Source of the DNA: Bacillota bacterium
Lineage (GTDB): Bacteria > Bacillota > Bacilli > Alicyclobacillales > SLC66
Length of the DNA: 21,155 bases
Reading direction: 5' to 3'
Assembly: GCA_021820825.1 (NCBI GenBank)
Contig: JAKADD010000003.1
Location: 1 to 21,155 of the forward strand
Position 1 is the stretch's first letter. Each line of letters begins with the position of its first letter. Shown here in pieces: positions 1 to 7,620 of the stretch. The notes beneath the pieces were generated by a model. That model searched no databases, was not told the origin of the DNA, and saw nothing but the letters and a program-made list of their open reading frames with translations. The position numbers and the translations under genes are program-made.

Positions 1-717
1 CTTGCCTGGACCTATAAGCTGTCCACCGTGTCCAGGTTCTGCGTGCCGAAAGACAGGACCGGATCGTCCTTCAGCTACTTTCTTGCGCCTTCCGCAGGGG
101 TGATGTTGCCCGTGCTTCTGATGGGAGTTGTGGGCATCTACTCCCAGCGAATCACGGGGAACTGGAATGTCGCTCTCCTCGGACCGCACATTCCGATATG
201 GGGCTTGGTGGCGGCCGTCGGCGTAGCGCTTGCCATCATTCACACCAATGCCATGAATTTGTATCCCTCAACTGTCGATCTGTTGGTTGCGATGAACACG
301 GTGCACAAGCCCTTTCGCTGGGAGCAACCATTGGCTACGGTGATTCTTGGTGTGCTCTCCATCCTGCTTGCCGTTGGCGGAATTTTGAATCAGGTTTCGG
401 GATTCCTCGATATGGTTGGCGATGTGGTGATTCCGTTCACGTTTATTTTGATTGTGGACTGGCTGTGGGTACAAAAGAAGGCCACTCCTTCCGGTGAGTT
501 CTTCTCCTCTCCCCGCACTGCGCGGGACTGGATTTCCTGGACCGCGATTGTGTCTTTTCTCATCGGCTTTGTAGTGAGCTTCTGGGGGAACACGTTCCTG
601 CCTGGTTTTTTCTACAACACCTTGCCTCTCCCGGTTGTTGGGGGATTGACAGGCGTTCTGATTTACTTGCTGCTGGAGATTCGCAATATGAGGAAACCAA
701 TTTTCACAGGCGATTGA
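1..717 (+). CDS. NCS1-family nucleobase:cation symporter (cytosine/purine permease type), 5' truncated by window
   Basis: The reading frame is open from base 1 and ends at TGA 715-717, so about the last 238 residues of a longer protein are present; family members usually have 400-500. The fragment is a string of hydrophobic membrane segments with short polar loops. A segment containing HTNAMNLYPSTVDLL resembles the conserved asparagine-rich helix of cytosine/purine permeases, which import nucleobases or related ring compounds with Na+ or H+ across the cytoplasmic membrane. A GTG at 28 could be read as a start, but the upstream codons (AWTYKLST) continue the family-like sequence, so this is an internal codon. 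The substrate cannot be told from this part. It converges on the methyltransferase genes across a 64-base gap with no convincing terminator. The family call is fairly secure. Confidence 0.8.
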   Translation, partial: LAWTYKLSTVSRFCVPKDRTGSSFSYFLAPSAGVMLPVLLMGVVGIYSQRITGNWNVALLGPHIPIWGLVAAVGVALAIIHTNAMNLYPSTVDLLVAMNTVHKPFRWEQPLATVILGVLSILLAVGGILNQVSGFLDMVGDVVIPFTFILIVDWLWVQKKATPSGEFFSSPRTARDWISWTAIVSFLIGFVVSFWGNTFLPGFFYNTLPLPVVGGLTGVLIYLLLEIRNMRKPIFTGD

Positions 718-781
718 TCCATTGATCATTCCTTTTAAGCGATCGGATTTGTTTGGGGATGAATAGGATGGCAGTCGTGGT

Positions 782-2122
782 TCAGGCATTGAACAGGACC
801 TCCGCCGATCTGTTTGCTTCTTGTCTTACGGTGTCGTAGACGGCTCCATTATCTATCAGTTCCATTGCTGCGGCAGAAAGAGATTTGATCTCTCTGCTGG
901 AGAGTCGTCTCCAATCAGGCACTCTTACCTGCTTATATTCGTACAGTTGCAACTTCAACAGACCGTTCCCCTGGTTTCGAGATGAAGCCACAAGGCAGTC
1001 GAGATAAGAGTTGCTGTTGAGAAGCAGCCAAGCTGCTTCTGCCGGGAATCCACCAACAGGCGCTGATACATAAAAGTTGTCCGCGATGGCGACATTCCCC
1101 TGATTCCAAAGATGGCGCGGAGCATTTCGTATGTAGTAATTAAATGCAATCGGTCCCTTTACTCCCTTTATGGAGACTTTTGTTGGTTCCAGATTATGCG
1201 CGCCCGCCCGCTCTCTTAGCCAATGTTTCAGCTCTGGGTCGTGAGGCGTATCAGCCAGGTATGCGCGCTCGTCTGGGGCAATCACAAGACCGGAGAGCTT
1301 TGCCTGTTTGACGAAAAAAGGTTCCGATCGATCGTAGTACAGGTCAGTCAGCGCAGCAAGAAAAATCTTTCGGAGAGGCAGGCCCGTTCCCCGGCGGACA
1401 GTAAGCAATTGGTCCAGTGCAACAAATCCATCATCGGCGCGATCTGGTTTCTGGCATTCCCTTGGAAGTGCGTGTTCTCTTTTACGGTAAAGGAGTATTT
1501 GTGCATCAACCAAAACTTCCTGAAAGGGAGCCTGTACGGGTCTCGAAGATAACAATTCTGCGTGGCGGCCCATCAACTCCAATGTTCTCTTTCCGTAACC
1601 TGACTGCGTGATCGCAGCGTAGACTATCGCGCACAAAACGCCGCCAGGCGCCAGATCAACCAACCCTTTTAGCAGGAAAAGGACAAACAGGTTTGCCCTT
1701 TTATCCAGATCGCTTTCCAGCATTTTGGTTAAATACTGGTGGTATGTATCTTTTTCATTCTGAGGGATTGCCTCTTGCCGAATATAGGGCGGATTCATGA
1801 TCACAAGGTCAAACACCCCGGTGAGAGATTGGTCTGACAAATAATCTCTCGTTCTGACCTCACCCGAAAGGCCAAGGGCATGATTTACCTCAGTGGTAAG
1901 CTGTGACATCCGCTCATCAACATCATAACAAATCAGTTCTAAACCACTCGCTCCGGCTTTCTTCAGGGACCGTGAGAATGTAGCGGGGCCACATGATGGG
2001 TCAAGGACTTTTCTGGCGTCAGGTTTAAATGATAAGGCTCTTCGCGCCATCTCCAGCGCAATGTTCTCTGGTGTCCATACCTGGCCCAGGGTTGAGTTGA
2101 GAATGAGTTGGGATTGTGTCAT
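782..2122 (-). CDS. DNA N6-adenine methyltransferase (class I, NPPY)
   Basis: A 446-residue SAM-dependent DNA methyltransferase expected to methylate adenine N6 in a specific sequence. Residues 15-20 (VWTPEN) and the SAM-binding motif I DPSCGPATF (41-49) are followed by catalytic motif IV NPPY (110-113). The C-terminal half, which has no such motifs, is the likely target-recognition region. The order and size resemble type II/IIG-like modification enzymes of the Eco57I methylase group, but no nuclease motif (PD-(D/E)XK) is evident at the N terminus, so it looks like modification only. Its ATG overlaps the TGA of the upstream cytosine methyltransferase (ATGA at 2122-2119), implying translational coupling in a two-gene operon. 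It could be the surviving half of a restriction-modification system or an orphan modification pair; the recognition sequence is unknown. Confidence 0.88.
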   Translation of the reverse strand: MTQSQLILNSTLGQVWTPENIALEMARRALSFKPDARKVLDPSCGPATFSRSLKKAGASGLELICYDVDERMSQLTTEVNHALGLSGEVRTRDYLSDQSLTGVFDLVIMNPPYIRQEAIPQNEKDTYHQYLTKMLESDLDKRANLFVLFLLKGLVDLAPGGVLCAIVYAAITQSGYGKRTLELMGRHAELLSSRPVQAPFQEVLVDAQILLYRKREHALPRECQKPDRADDGFVALDQLLTVRRGTGLPLRKIFLAALTDLYYDRSEPFFVKQAKLSGLVIAPDERAYLADTPHDPELKHWLRERAGAHNLEPTKVSIKGVKGPIAFNYYIRNAPRHLWNQGNVAIADNFYVSAPVGGFPAEAAWLLLNSNSYLDCLVASSRNQGNGLLKLQLYEYKQVRVPDWRRLSSREIKSLSAAAMELIDNGAVYDTVRQEANRSAEVLFNA

Positions 2123-3246
2123 ACAAACAACCCTCTTAAAGACTCGGCAACAGCCTGCGCCATCAGGGGCGGCACAGCGTTTCCAACCTGCATGTGCAAA
2201 CTTCGCTGGTTGCTGTAACAGGGGCTGAAATGATCAGGGAACGACTGCAACCGCAATGCCTCCCGGACGGTGATGAGACGATCTTCTTGATGGTGGTAAT
2301 TTGCGCCTACATTGGGACGATTGAAATACGTGTTAATGGTGTATGCCGGCCTGTCCGGATGGAGTCGGCCATAGGTGGTTGTTCTGCCGCCTGTGGCCTT
2401 GAACGATAAGATGCGTTTGGTGGCAACCGAGTCCGGTATATTCGTATAGTTGCCGCCGGGTGGAATGTGCCTGACAAATTCACGGTCAAGCACGGACATA
2501 GTCGGCATCGATTGAAGCGTAACGGCAGGTTGACCTGATCTGCGCATGAGCCGTGAGTAGGCCGAATGCGGCGCCGTCAAATAGGCGGTGGATGCTTTAC
2601 TCCCTTTGACCAACGGAGCAGGTAAGTCATCAAGGGCCTGGGCTACAGAAATCGGTTTCTGTAACCGTGAGTCACCCAATAACTGGGCGAACTTAACCGA
2701 GTCAATCAGACTGAACACCTTCCGGGGAAGACGATGTCCCACCATCAGGACCCGCTGTCGTTTCTGTGGCACGAAGAAATCCGTCGCAACCAGTTTTAGA
2801 ATCATGACTTCATATCCTAATTGTGTAAATTGTTCGGCGAGGTGAATGGGAAGTCGTTTGCCGTCAATTTTTGACGCCATCAGTCCCGGAACATTCTCCA
2901 TGACGAACGCTTGCGGCATCACACGTTCAATGGCTTGCTTAAAAGCGAATACCAGTTTGGCGCGAGGATCATCTTCCAGCCGCTTTCCAACTAAGGAAAA
3001 CGCCTGACAAGGCGGTCCGCCCACAATAACTTCAACGTGCGGTATTTGCTCAATATGATCCCAAATATCGCCAACTACAACATCGTGCCCAATCAGTTGT
3101 TCGTAGGATTTGGCAGCGTCTGCTGACCATTCATTGGCCCATCCAATCTCGTAACCTGTTGCCTGAAATCCAAGGTCGAGTCCGCCGCAGCCCACAAACA
3201 AACCGGCAACAGTTGGTTTTGCATAGCCGCTCACTCCACACTCCAC
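2119..3246 (-). CDS. DNA (cytosine-5-)-methyltransferase
   Basis: A 375-residue m5C DNA methyltransferase. Canonical motifs appear in order: motif I LFVGCGGLDLGF (16-27), motif IV GGPPCQAFS with nucleophile Cys80, motif VI MENVPG (116-121), motif VIII QKRQR (161-165), then a variable target-recognition region and the C-terminal motif X QVGNAVPPLMA. All catalytic elements look intact. The chosen start is GTG at 3246; an in-frame GTG also lies at 3234. An ATG at 3253 is out of frame by exactly one 7-bp repeat unit (see the repeat entry). It is the first gene of a two-gene minus-strand operon with the adenine methyltransferase and is divergent from the Enzyme I gene. No very-short-patch repair gene or endonuclease lies beside it. 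Product is secure; the exact start is not. Confidence 0.93.
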   Translation of the reverse strand: MECGVSGYAKPTVAGLFVGCGGLDLGFQATGYEIGWANEWSADAAKSYEQLIGHDVVVGDIWDHIEQIPHVEVIVGGPPCQAFSLVGKRLEDDPRAKLVFAFKQAIERVMPQAFVMENVPGLMASKIDGKRLPIHLAEQFTQLGYEVMILKLVATDFFVPQKRQRVLMVGHRLPRKVFSLIDSVKFAQLLGDSRLQKPISVAQALDDLPAPLVKGSKASTAYLTAPHSAYSRLMRRSGQPAVTLQSMPTMSVLDREFVRHIPPGGNYTNIPDSVATKRILSFKATGGRTTTYGRLHPDRPAYTINTYFNRPNVGANYHHQEDRLITVREALRLQSFPDHFSPCYSNQRSLHMQVGNAVPPLMAQAVAESLRGLFV

Positions 3247-3251
3247 ACTCC
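3231..3251. repeat. 7-bp tandem repeat across the m5C methyltransferase start
   Basis: Three adjacent 7-base units read TCACTCC, ACACTCC, ACACTCC on the plus strand, one base differing in the first. On the minus strand they lie between an ATG at 3253 and the coding sequence. In the present form the ATG is out of frame and the frame is reached through GTG 3246. With one unit removed, the ATG would read M-E-C-G-V-S-G in frame. Whether the copy number varies in nature cannot be seen here. Confidence 0.8.
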
Positions 3252-3253
3252 AT

Positions 3254-3516
3254 TCCGTTATCTAAGGTTACATGAATACCAGCGCAGGGCAAATTTCAAA
3301 CGGTCTATGATCAGTTTAGCGAATGTGTGTTCTGATTGCAATGCCAAACTGTGCGAAAGGGATAACCATATTCGCGGATATACTTGCCGATGGTTGTGCG
3401 GACAGTTCCCGTCAGCTTCCGGACCGATTACAATAGGCGTAGATTCGCAGTCTATTTGGCATGGATCTTGCTTTATGTCTCGAAAGAAGACAATTGAGGA
3501 GTGAGGTACAGCGAAT
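3254..3516. other. Divergent intergenic region between the methyltransferase operon and Enzyme I
   Basis: This 263-base gap must carry promoters in both directions. For the plus strand it holds a strong sigma-54 promoter (3457-3472). Upstream are two dyads that could bind an activator: CAGTTT (3312-3317) with AAACTG (3346-3351), and GCGAA-N13-TTCGC (3353-3375). A further motif, TTGTGCGGACA (3394-3404), has a near-copy upstream of dhaK. On the minus strand a weak sigma-A-like promoter is possible, but I could not place a convincing one. No protein in this gap looks real. Confidence 0.5.
3457..3472 (+). promoter_or_regulatory. Sigma-54 promoter of the Enzyme I / activator operon
   Basis: TGGCAT-GGATC-TTGCT matches the sigma-54 (RpoN) consensus TGGCAC-N5-TTGCW with one mismatch in the -24 element. 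The invariant GG (3458-3459) and GC (3470-3471) are separated by exactly 10 bases, predicting transcription from about 3483. The Enzyme I ATG follows at 3517, with GAGG at 3503-3506. The first downstream operon encodes a sigma-54 activator carrying GAFTGA, so the promoter is probably autoregulated. The sequence match is direct; activity is inferred. Confidence 0.8.
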
Positions 3517-5349
3517 ATGGAGTTCAAATTAGGCAGAGCGTGTATGACGAAGGGTATCGCGATCGGTGAGATGGTGGTTCGGGAACGGCTGGAGGACGGG
3601 AGAGACCGCGAAGGGGCAGAAACTGACGGCAGGGGAGCGGATGCAGGGGTAGGCGTGAACGGCGGCGGGAACCCTGGCGTATTGGGGGCTGGAACAGCGG
3701 CGACGGCGGGAATCGCAGAATCTGTCTCCGAGATTGAGCAGGCCGTCGCAGAATGTCGGGCATATCTGCAGCGGCTGCAGGGCGGCGAACCAGCGGACAA
3801 ACCGACAGGCGCCCGCGTCGTGGAAGCGTACGCAGAGATTCTCGGCGATCCGGCGCTGGCTGAGCGGATCGCCGCGCTGCTCAGCGGGGGATGCGACGCG
3901 AAGGAGGCTGTAAATGAGGCTTACGAAGAATTTGCGAGACTATTTGACGCGATGGACGATGCGTATATGCGTGGGCGCGCACAGGATCTGCGCGATCTCG
4001 GACAGTTGTTGGCGTCCTTTTTGGGGGGTGGACCGAAGGATCTGCGCGAGTTGATCGAGTCTGTAGCGACAGGGGATTACATTCTAGTGACGCGGCATAT
4101 TGCGGTGCCGGAATTGCTGTCTTTAGAGAAAAGCCGCCTGAAAGGCTTGGTATGCGCAGAGGGAAACGAGACGGCCCACGCGGCGATCATTGCGAGGGGC
4201 ATGGGCCTGCCTGCCGTGTTTGGCGACGGACAAGCGTATGAGACACTCTGTGCAGGCCATCTGTCCGACGGGATCATCGATGGGACGAGAGGCGTCGCGA
4301 TCTTGTCTCCGGACGTTGGCACGATTGCCGCCTACCGTCGCGAAACGCTGGACGTCTCACGACGGCGACGGGAGCTTGAGACACTTCGCGATCTGCCGAC
4401 GAAGACGCGCGACGGAGTGAGCGTCGGTTTGTTTGCGAACGTCGGCAGCGTGCATGATGCGCGTCAAGTCGTGCAGATGAATCTCGATGGCATCGGGCTC
4501 CTGCGCACGGAGATTCTCTTTGGCGAGCAATCTGGGATCCTGGACGAAACGTTGCAGGCGCAGACGTATCGGCAGATCGCGGAGGCGGTCGGCGATCTGC
4601 CGATGGTCATCCGCGCCTTTGATATCGGCGGCGACAAACCGTTGCAGCCTGGTTTCCTCGACGGACAGGCGATCGTGGAGGCGAATCCGTTCCTGGGCCT
4701 TCGCGGCTGGCGCTATTTGGAGTCTCAACCGGAGTTGCTCGACAACCAGTTTCGCGCCATTTTGCAGACTGGGAAAATACACGCGATCAGCCTCATGGTG
4801 CCCATGGTCTCGACGGTGGAAGAAGTGGTTCACGCGCGCGAGCGGTGGCGGGCGATGGCAATGGAGGCGGGTGTCAATCCCCCGCCCTTTGGGATCATGG
4901 TCGAGGTGCCGAGCGTCGCGGTGGCGGCTGACGTATTTGCGCCGCATGTGGATTTTTTTAGCATTGGAACCAATGACTTGACTCAGTACACGCTTGCCGT
5001 GGATCGCACCAATGAAACTGTCCACCGCCTCTATCAGCAGCTTCATCCGGCTGTGCTGCGCCTTGTGCGAGAAGTCGTGCACGCGGGAGTGAAGCACGGC
5101 GTGGACGTGAGCGTTTGCGGAGAACTCGCGGCCGATCCTACTGGCGCCCTTCTCTTGGTCGGGCTCGGCGTTCGCAAGCTCAGTGTATCGCCAATGGCGG
5201 CTCTGGAAATCAAATACTGGCTGTCTCGCTTTACGGTCGCGCAACTGGAGGAGGTTGCGTCACGCGCCGTGAGTGCGGCGACGGAGAGGAACGTGACGGC
5301 CCTGGCCGCCGAAGCGTTTTTTGACACTCGTGGCGGCAACGCGTCTTGA
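3517..5349 (+). CDS. ptsI: PTS Enzyme I (PEP-protein phosphotransferase)
   Basis: A 610-residue Enzyme I that takes phosphate from PEP and passes it to HPr in the cytoplasm. The phosphohistidine region is ETAHAAIIARG with His221 (E. coli His189). The PEP-binding barrel is recognisable: DGIGLLRTEILF (324-335, Arg330), DIGGDKPLQ (369-377), NPFLGLRG (390-397), SIGTNDLTQYTLAVDR (482-497) and CGELAADP with active-site Cys534. The usual GG(R/K)TSH context is altered to EGNETAH. Residues about 26-68 form a glycine/alanine-rich stretch absent from typical Enzyme I, making the N-terminal part roughly 30-40 residues longer. It has its own sigma-54 promoter and is followed 36 bases later by the HPr-fused activator. 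The context points to an Enzyme I serving dihydroxyacetone kinase; whether the genome has another cannot be seen. Confidence 0.93.
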   Translation: MEFKLGRACMTKGIAIGEMVVRERLEDGRDREGAETDGRGADAGVGVNGGGNPGVLGAGTAATAGIAESVSEIEQAVAECRAYLQRLQGGEPADKPTGARVVEAYAEILGDPALAERIAALLSGGCDAKEAVNEAYEEFARLFDAMDDAYMRGRAQDLRDLGQLLASFLGGGPKDLRELIESVATGDYILVTRHIAVPELLSLEKSRLKGLVCAEGNETAHAAIIARGMGLPAVFGDGQAYETLCAGHLSDGIIDGTRGVAILSPDVGTIAAYRRETLDVSRRRRELETLRDLPTKTRDGVSVGLFANVGSVHDARQVVQMNLDGIGLLRTEILFGEQSGILDETLQAQTYRQIAEAVGDLPMVIRAFDIGGDKPLQPGFLDGQAIVEANPFLGLRGWRYLESQPELLDNQFRAILQTGKIHAISLMVPMVSTVEEVVHARERWRAMAMEAGVNPPPFGIMVEVPSVAVAADVFAPHVDFFSIGTNDLTQYTLAVDRTNETVHRLYQQLHPAVLRLVREVVHAGVKHGVDVSVCGELAADPTGALLLVGLGVRKLSVSPMAALEIKYWLSRFTVAQLEEVASRAVSAATERNVTALAAEAFFDTRGGNAS

Positions 5350-5385
5350 CAGTCGCGGTCAATGAAGGATCAAGGGGGGCTTGCG

Positions 5386-7413
5386 ATGGCAAAAGTGGCG
5401 ATCGCACACGCGGGCGGACTGCACACGCGCGTCGCCGCTACGGCGGCGGATTTGCTGTTCCGGTGCGTGTCGCGAGCCGGATGCAACAGTGTGTACTTGA
5501 AGGCGCGCGGCCATCGGGTGCTCTTTACTGATCTGTTGGCGGTTGTGTCCCTCAATCTGAAAATGGGCGACGAGATCGAGGTCATTGCGGAGGACGGGTT
5601 GGACGAAGCAAGATTGGAGCCGGTCATCCGCTATTTGGGACAACCTGAGGAAAGTGAAGCGGGCAAGGTGCGCGTCGATGAGCGCATTCAGGAAATGGTC
5701 CTCACCAGCTACACGATCTTCGAGCAAATGGCGCATGGGTTGATTGTGGTCAATCTCCACGGAGACATCAGCTACATGAATCGCACGGCCCGCGACTATT
5801 TGGACATTGCTGATGAATTTGAGGCCATTGGCAAGTCGGTTGAAGACGTGGTGCCAAACACGCGTCTCGCATGGGTGCTGCGCACGGGGCGTCCCGAAAT
5901 TGCGCAAAAACAGCGATTGGGCGAGCGCACGGTGCTCACGAATCGCACGCCGATCATCGTTGATGGTGAGATCGCAGGGGCGATGGCTGTCTTTCAAAAT
6001 ATTTCCGAAGTGGAGCGTCTCGCTGAAGAGTTGTCGTTAGTCAAAGAGTTGAAGACGCGGCTGGATCTGGTGCTCCAAGCTGTGCATGACGCCATCTGCG
6101 TCGCGGACGAGACTGGCAACGTGCGGTATGTGAACGAGGCTTACGAAGAGTTGTACGGCATCCGCGCGGAAGATGTTGTCGGACGGCCGATCCGCGACTG
6201 TCCCCTCGGCGAACTTTGCGATCACGCGATGACCACGGGGCAGGCGGTCCTGGGTAAAATCGTCCGTCGAGGAACGAAACGAGAAGTCGTGGCAGATGCG
6301 TTGCCGATCCACGTAGGTGAAGAGATGCGCGGAATGGTGTCTGTCTCGCGGTCTTTATCCGAAGTCGAGAAACTGCTCGCTGAAATTCATACCCTTCAAA
6401 TGGAGAAACAGTATCTTCAAGACGAACTCTCTCGCCATCGCGGTCTTGGTTTGGCTTTTTTGCGCATCGTTGGCCAGAGCGGCGTCCTGCTGGACTGTTT
6501 GGATCTGGCCGAAAAAGCCGCACGGACGTCATCGACCGTTTTGATCACAGGCGAGAGTGGAACAGGGAAGGAACTCGTGGCGCAGGCGATTCATGGAGCG
6601 AGCCCGCGCCGGGATGGACCGTTCGTGCGCGTCAATTGCGCGGGCATTCCGCCAACCCTGATCGAGAGTGAGCTGTTTGGCCACGAACGCGGCGCATTCA
6701 CAGGCGCAACGGCGATGCGCAAAGGAAAGTTCGAATTGGCCGACGGAGGAACGATCTTTCTGGACGAGATCGGTGAATTGCCGCTTGAGGTTCAGTCGAA
6801 GTTGTTGCGAGTGCTGCAAGAAAGGGAAGTGGAGCGCATCGGATCCACTCGGACGATCCGCCTGGATGTCCGCGTCATCGCGGCGACAAACCGGGAATTG
6901 GAACGCGAGGTCGAGCGGAAAAGTTTTCGGCAAGACCTCTATTACCGGATTCACGTGGTCCACGTCCAGTTGCCGCCTTTGCGCGAGCGGACGGGGGATG
7001 TGCCGCTGCTGGCGGAACATTTTGCGTCGGAGTTGGGCGACGCCATGGGCAAAACGGTGAGGGGCTTCACGCACGATGCGATGAAAGCGCTCACGGCGTA
7101 TCACTGGCCGGGGAACAACCGTGAGCTAAAAAATGTGGTCGAACGGGCGATGAATGTGGCCGAAGGCAAATGGATCGAACTGCGCGACTTGCCTGCGTTC
7201 ATGCGCTCGCCCACAGGCGAACGGATCGCCCAAGCCGCGAGCGTGGACGCGGACGGGCTGGAAGAGGCCGTGCGGACCATGGACGAGTATGAGCGGGAGA
7301 TTATCGCGAAGGCCTTGCGGATGCATGGCAGTTTCAATCGGGCTGCCAAGGCCTTGGGCTTGTCGCATAAGACGGTGGCGTCCAAAGCCCGCAAATACGG
7401 TCTGGTCGAGTGA
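5386..7413 (+). CDS. Sigma-54-dependent activator with N-terminal HPr-like domain, two PAS domains, AAA+ and HTH
   Basis: A 675-residue bacterial enhancer-binding protein. The start is ATG 5386, placed by AAGGGGGG 7 bases upstream, although the frame is open from ATG 5362. Residues 1-86 align with HPr: GGLHTRVAA keeps the phosphorylatable His (His13) and following Arg15, while the position of regulatory Ser46 is Asp49 ([11 protein letters not shown] against HPr NLKSIMGVMSL). Two PAS-like domains follow (about 101-210 and 225-325), then a short coiled coil (about 325-350). The AAA+ domain has Walker A GESGTGKE (389-396), the sigma-54 contact loop GAFTGA (436-441), and Walker [13 protein letters not shown] (454-465). 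A Fis-type HTH ([21 protein letters not shown]) ends the protein. It lies between Enzyme I and a sigma-54 promoter for dhaKLM. It probably plays the part of DhaR in E. coli, but senses PTS phosphorylation directly; that role is inferred. Confidence 0.92.
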   Translation: MAKVAIAHAGGLHTRVAATAADLLFRCVSRAGCNSVYLKARGHRVLFTDLLAVVSLNLKMGDEIEVIAEDGLDEARLEPVIRYLGQPEESEAGKVRVDERIQEMVLTSYTIFEQMAHGLIVVNLHGDISYMNRTARDYLDIADEFEAIGKSVEDVVPNTRLAWVLRTGRPEIAQKQRLGERTVLTNRTPIIVDGEIAGAMAVFQNISEVERLAEELSLVKELKTRLDLVLQAVHDAICVADETGNVRYVNEAYEELYGIRAEDVVGRPIRDCPLGELCDHAMTTGQAVLGKIVRRGTKREVVADALPIHVGEEMRGMVSVSRSLSEVEKLLAEIHTLQMEKQYLQDELSRHRGLGLAFLRIVGQSGVLLDCLDLAEKAARTSSTVLITGESGTGKELVAQAIHGASPRRDGPFVRVNCAGIPPTLIESELFGHERGAFTGATAMRKGKFELADGGTIFLDEIGELPLEVQSKLLRVLQEREVERIGSTRTIRLDVRVIAATNRELEREVERKSFRQDLYYRIHVVHVQLPPLRERTGDVPLLAEHFASELGDAMGKTVRGFTHDAMKALTAYHWPGNNRELKNVVERAMNVAEGKWIELRDLPAFMRSPTGERIAQAASVDADGLEEAVRTMDEYEREIIAKALRMHGSFNRAAKALGLSHKTVASKARKYGLVE

Positions 7414-7463
7414 GCCGGGCGGTGGTGAAGCGGCTTGAATTGCGAGTGCGAGACGCGGATGTT

Positions 7464-7507
7464 CCTTGGGAAAAACGCGCAAGTTCGCTTGCGCGTTTTT
7501 CCCAGGG
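7464..7507 (+). terminator. Long hairpin after the activator gene, possible terminator
   Basis: GGGAAAAACGCGCAAG (7468-7483), loop TTCG (7484-7487) and CTTGCGCGTTTTTCCC (7488-7503) form a perfect 16-bp stem, extendable to 20 bp with one G-U pair (7464-7507). It lies 50 bases after the activator stop. The T5 run is inside the stem instead of directly after it, so it is not a textbook intrinsic terminator, but stem strength and position suggest transcription ends or pauses here. It may also act in DNA as an activator site (next entry). Confidence 0.6.
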
Positions 7508-7522
7508 TGTTCGTTTTTCCCA
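7467..7522. promoter_or_regulatory. Three 11-bp half-sites upstream of dhaK, candidate enhancer (UAS)
   Basis: TGGGAAAAACG at 7467-7477 recurs inverted as CGTTTTTCCCA at 7494-7504 and again at 7512-7522. The first copy can pair with either of the others; the pairing of 7464-7477 with 7512-7525 is a perfect 14 bp. They lie about 125-180 bases upstream of the predicted dhaK start site, a normal distance for sigma-54 activator sites. The same sequences can be explained by the hairpin terminator alone. No copy is evident upstream of the Enzyme I promoter, which weakens the enhancer reading. Confidence 0.35.
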
Positions 7523-7564
7523 AGGGGAAGACGGGTGCAACTTTGCGCGGACTGGAACGATGGG

Positions 7565-7578
7565 CGAATGCGCTTACA
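7565..7578 (+). promoter_or_regulatory. cre-like site upstream of dhaK (weak)
   Basis: CGAATGCGCTTACA matches the CcpA cre consensus TGWAANCGNTNWCA with two mismatches. It shares CGCTTACAT with both LacI-type operators upstream of rbsR. It lies at about -82 to -69 relative to the predicted sigma-54 start of dhaK, between the candidate enhancer and the promoter. That would suit catabolite repression through Ser-phosphorylated HPr. This is inference from a degenerate motif. Confidence 0.3.
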
Positions 7579-7620
7579 TAACAGAAACCTAAATGATTCC
7601 GTCGGGAGTGATCGCGTGCT

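Noticed and set aside
715..745. TGATC-CATT-GATCA dyad as a bidirectional terminator between the permease and the methyltransferase
   Set aside because: The stem is only 5 bp with no T-run close enough on either strand.
3307..3504. 65-codon plus-strand frame before Enzyme I, with several cysteines
   Set aside because: No SD, and it overlaps the sigma-54 promoter and probable activator sites.
3258..3800. 180-residue minus-strand frame opposite the start of Enzyme I
   Set aside because: It is Pro/Ser-rich, antisense to the glycine-rich part of a clear Enzyme I, and has no ribosome site or recognisable motif.
4357..5244. 295-residue minus-strand frame opposite Enzyme I
   Set aside because: It is Arg/His-rich and lies fully within the strongly supported Enzyme I gene; high GC creates such long antisense frames.
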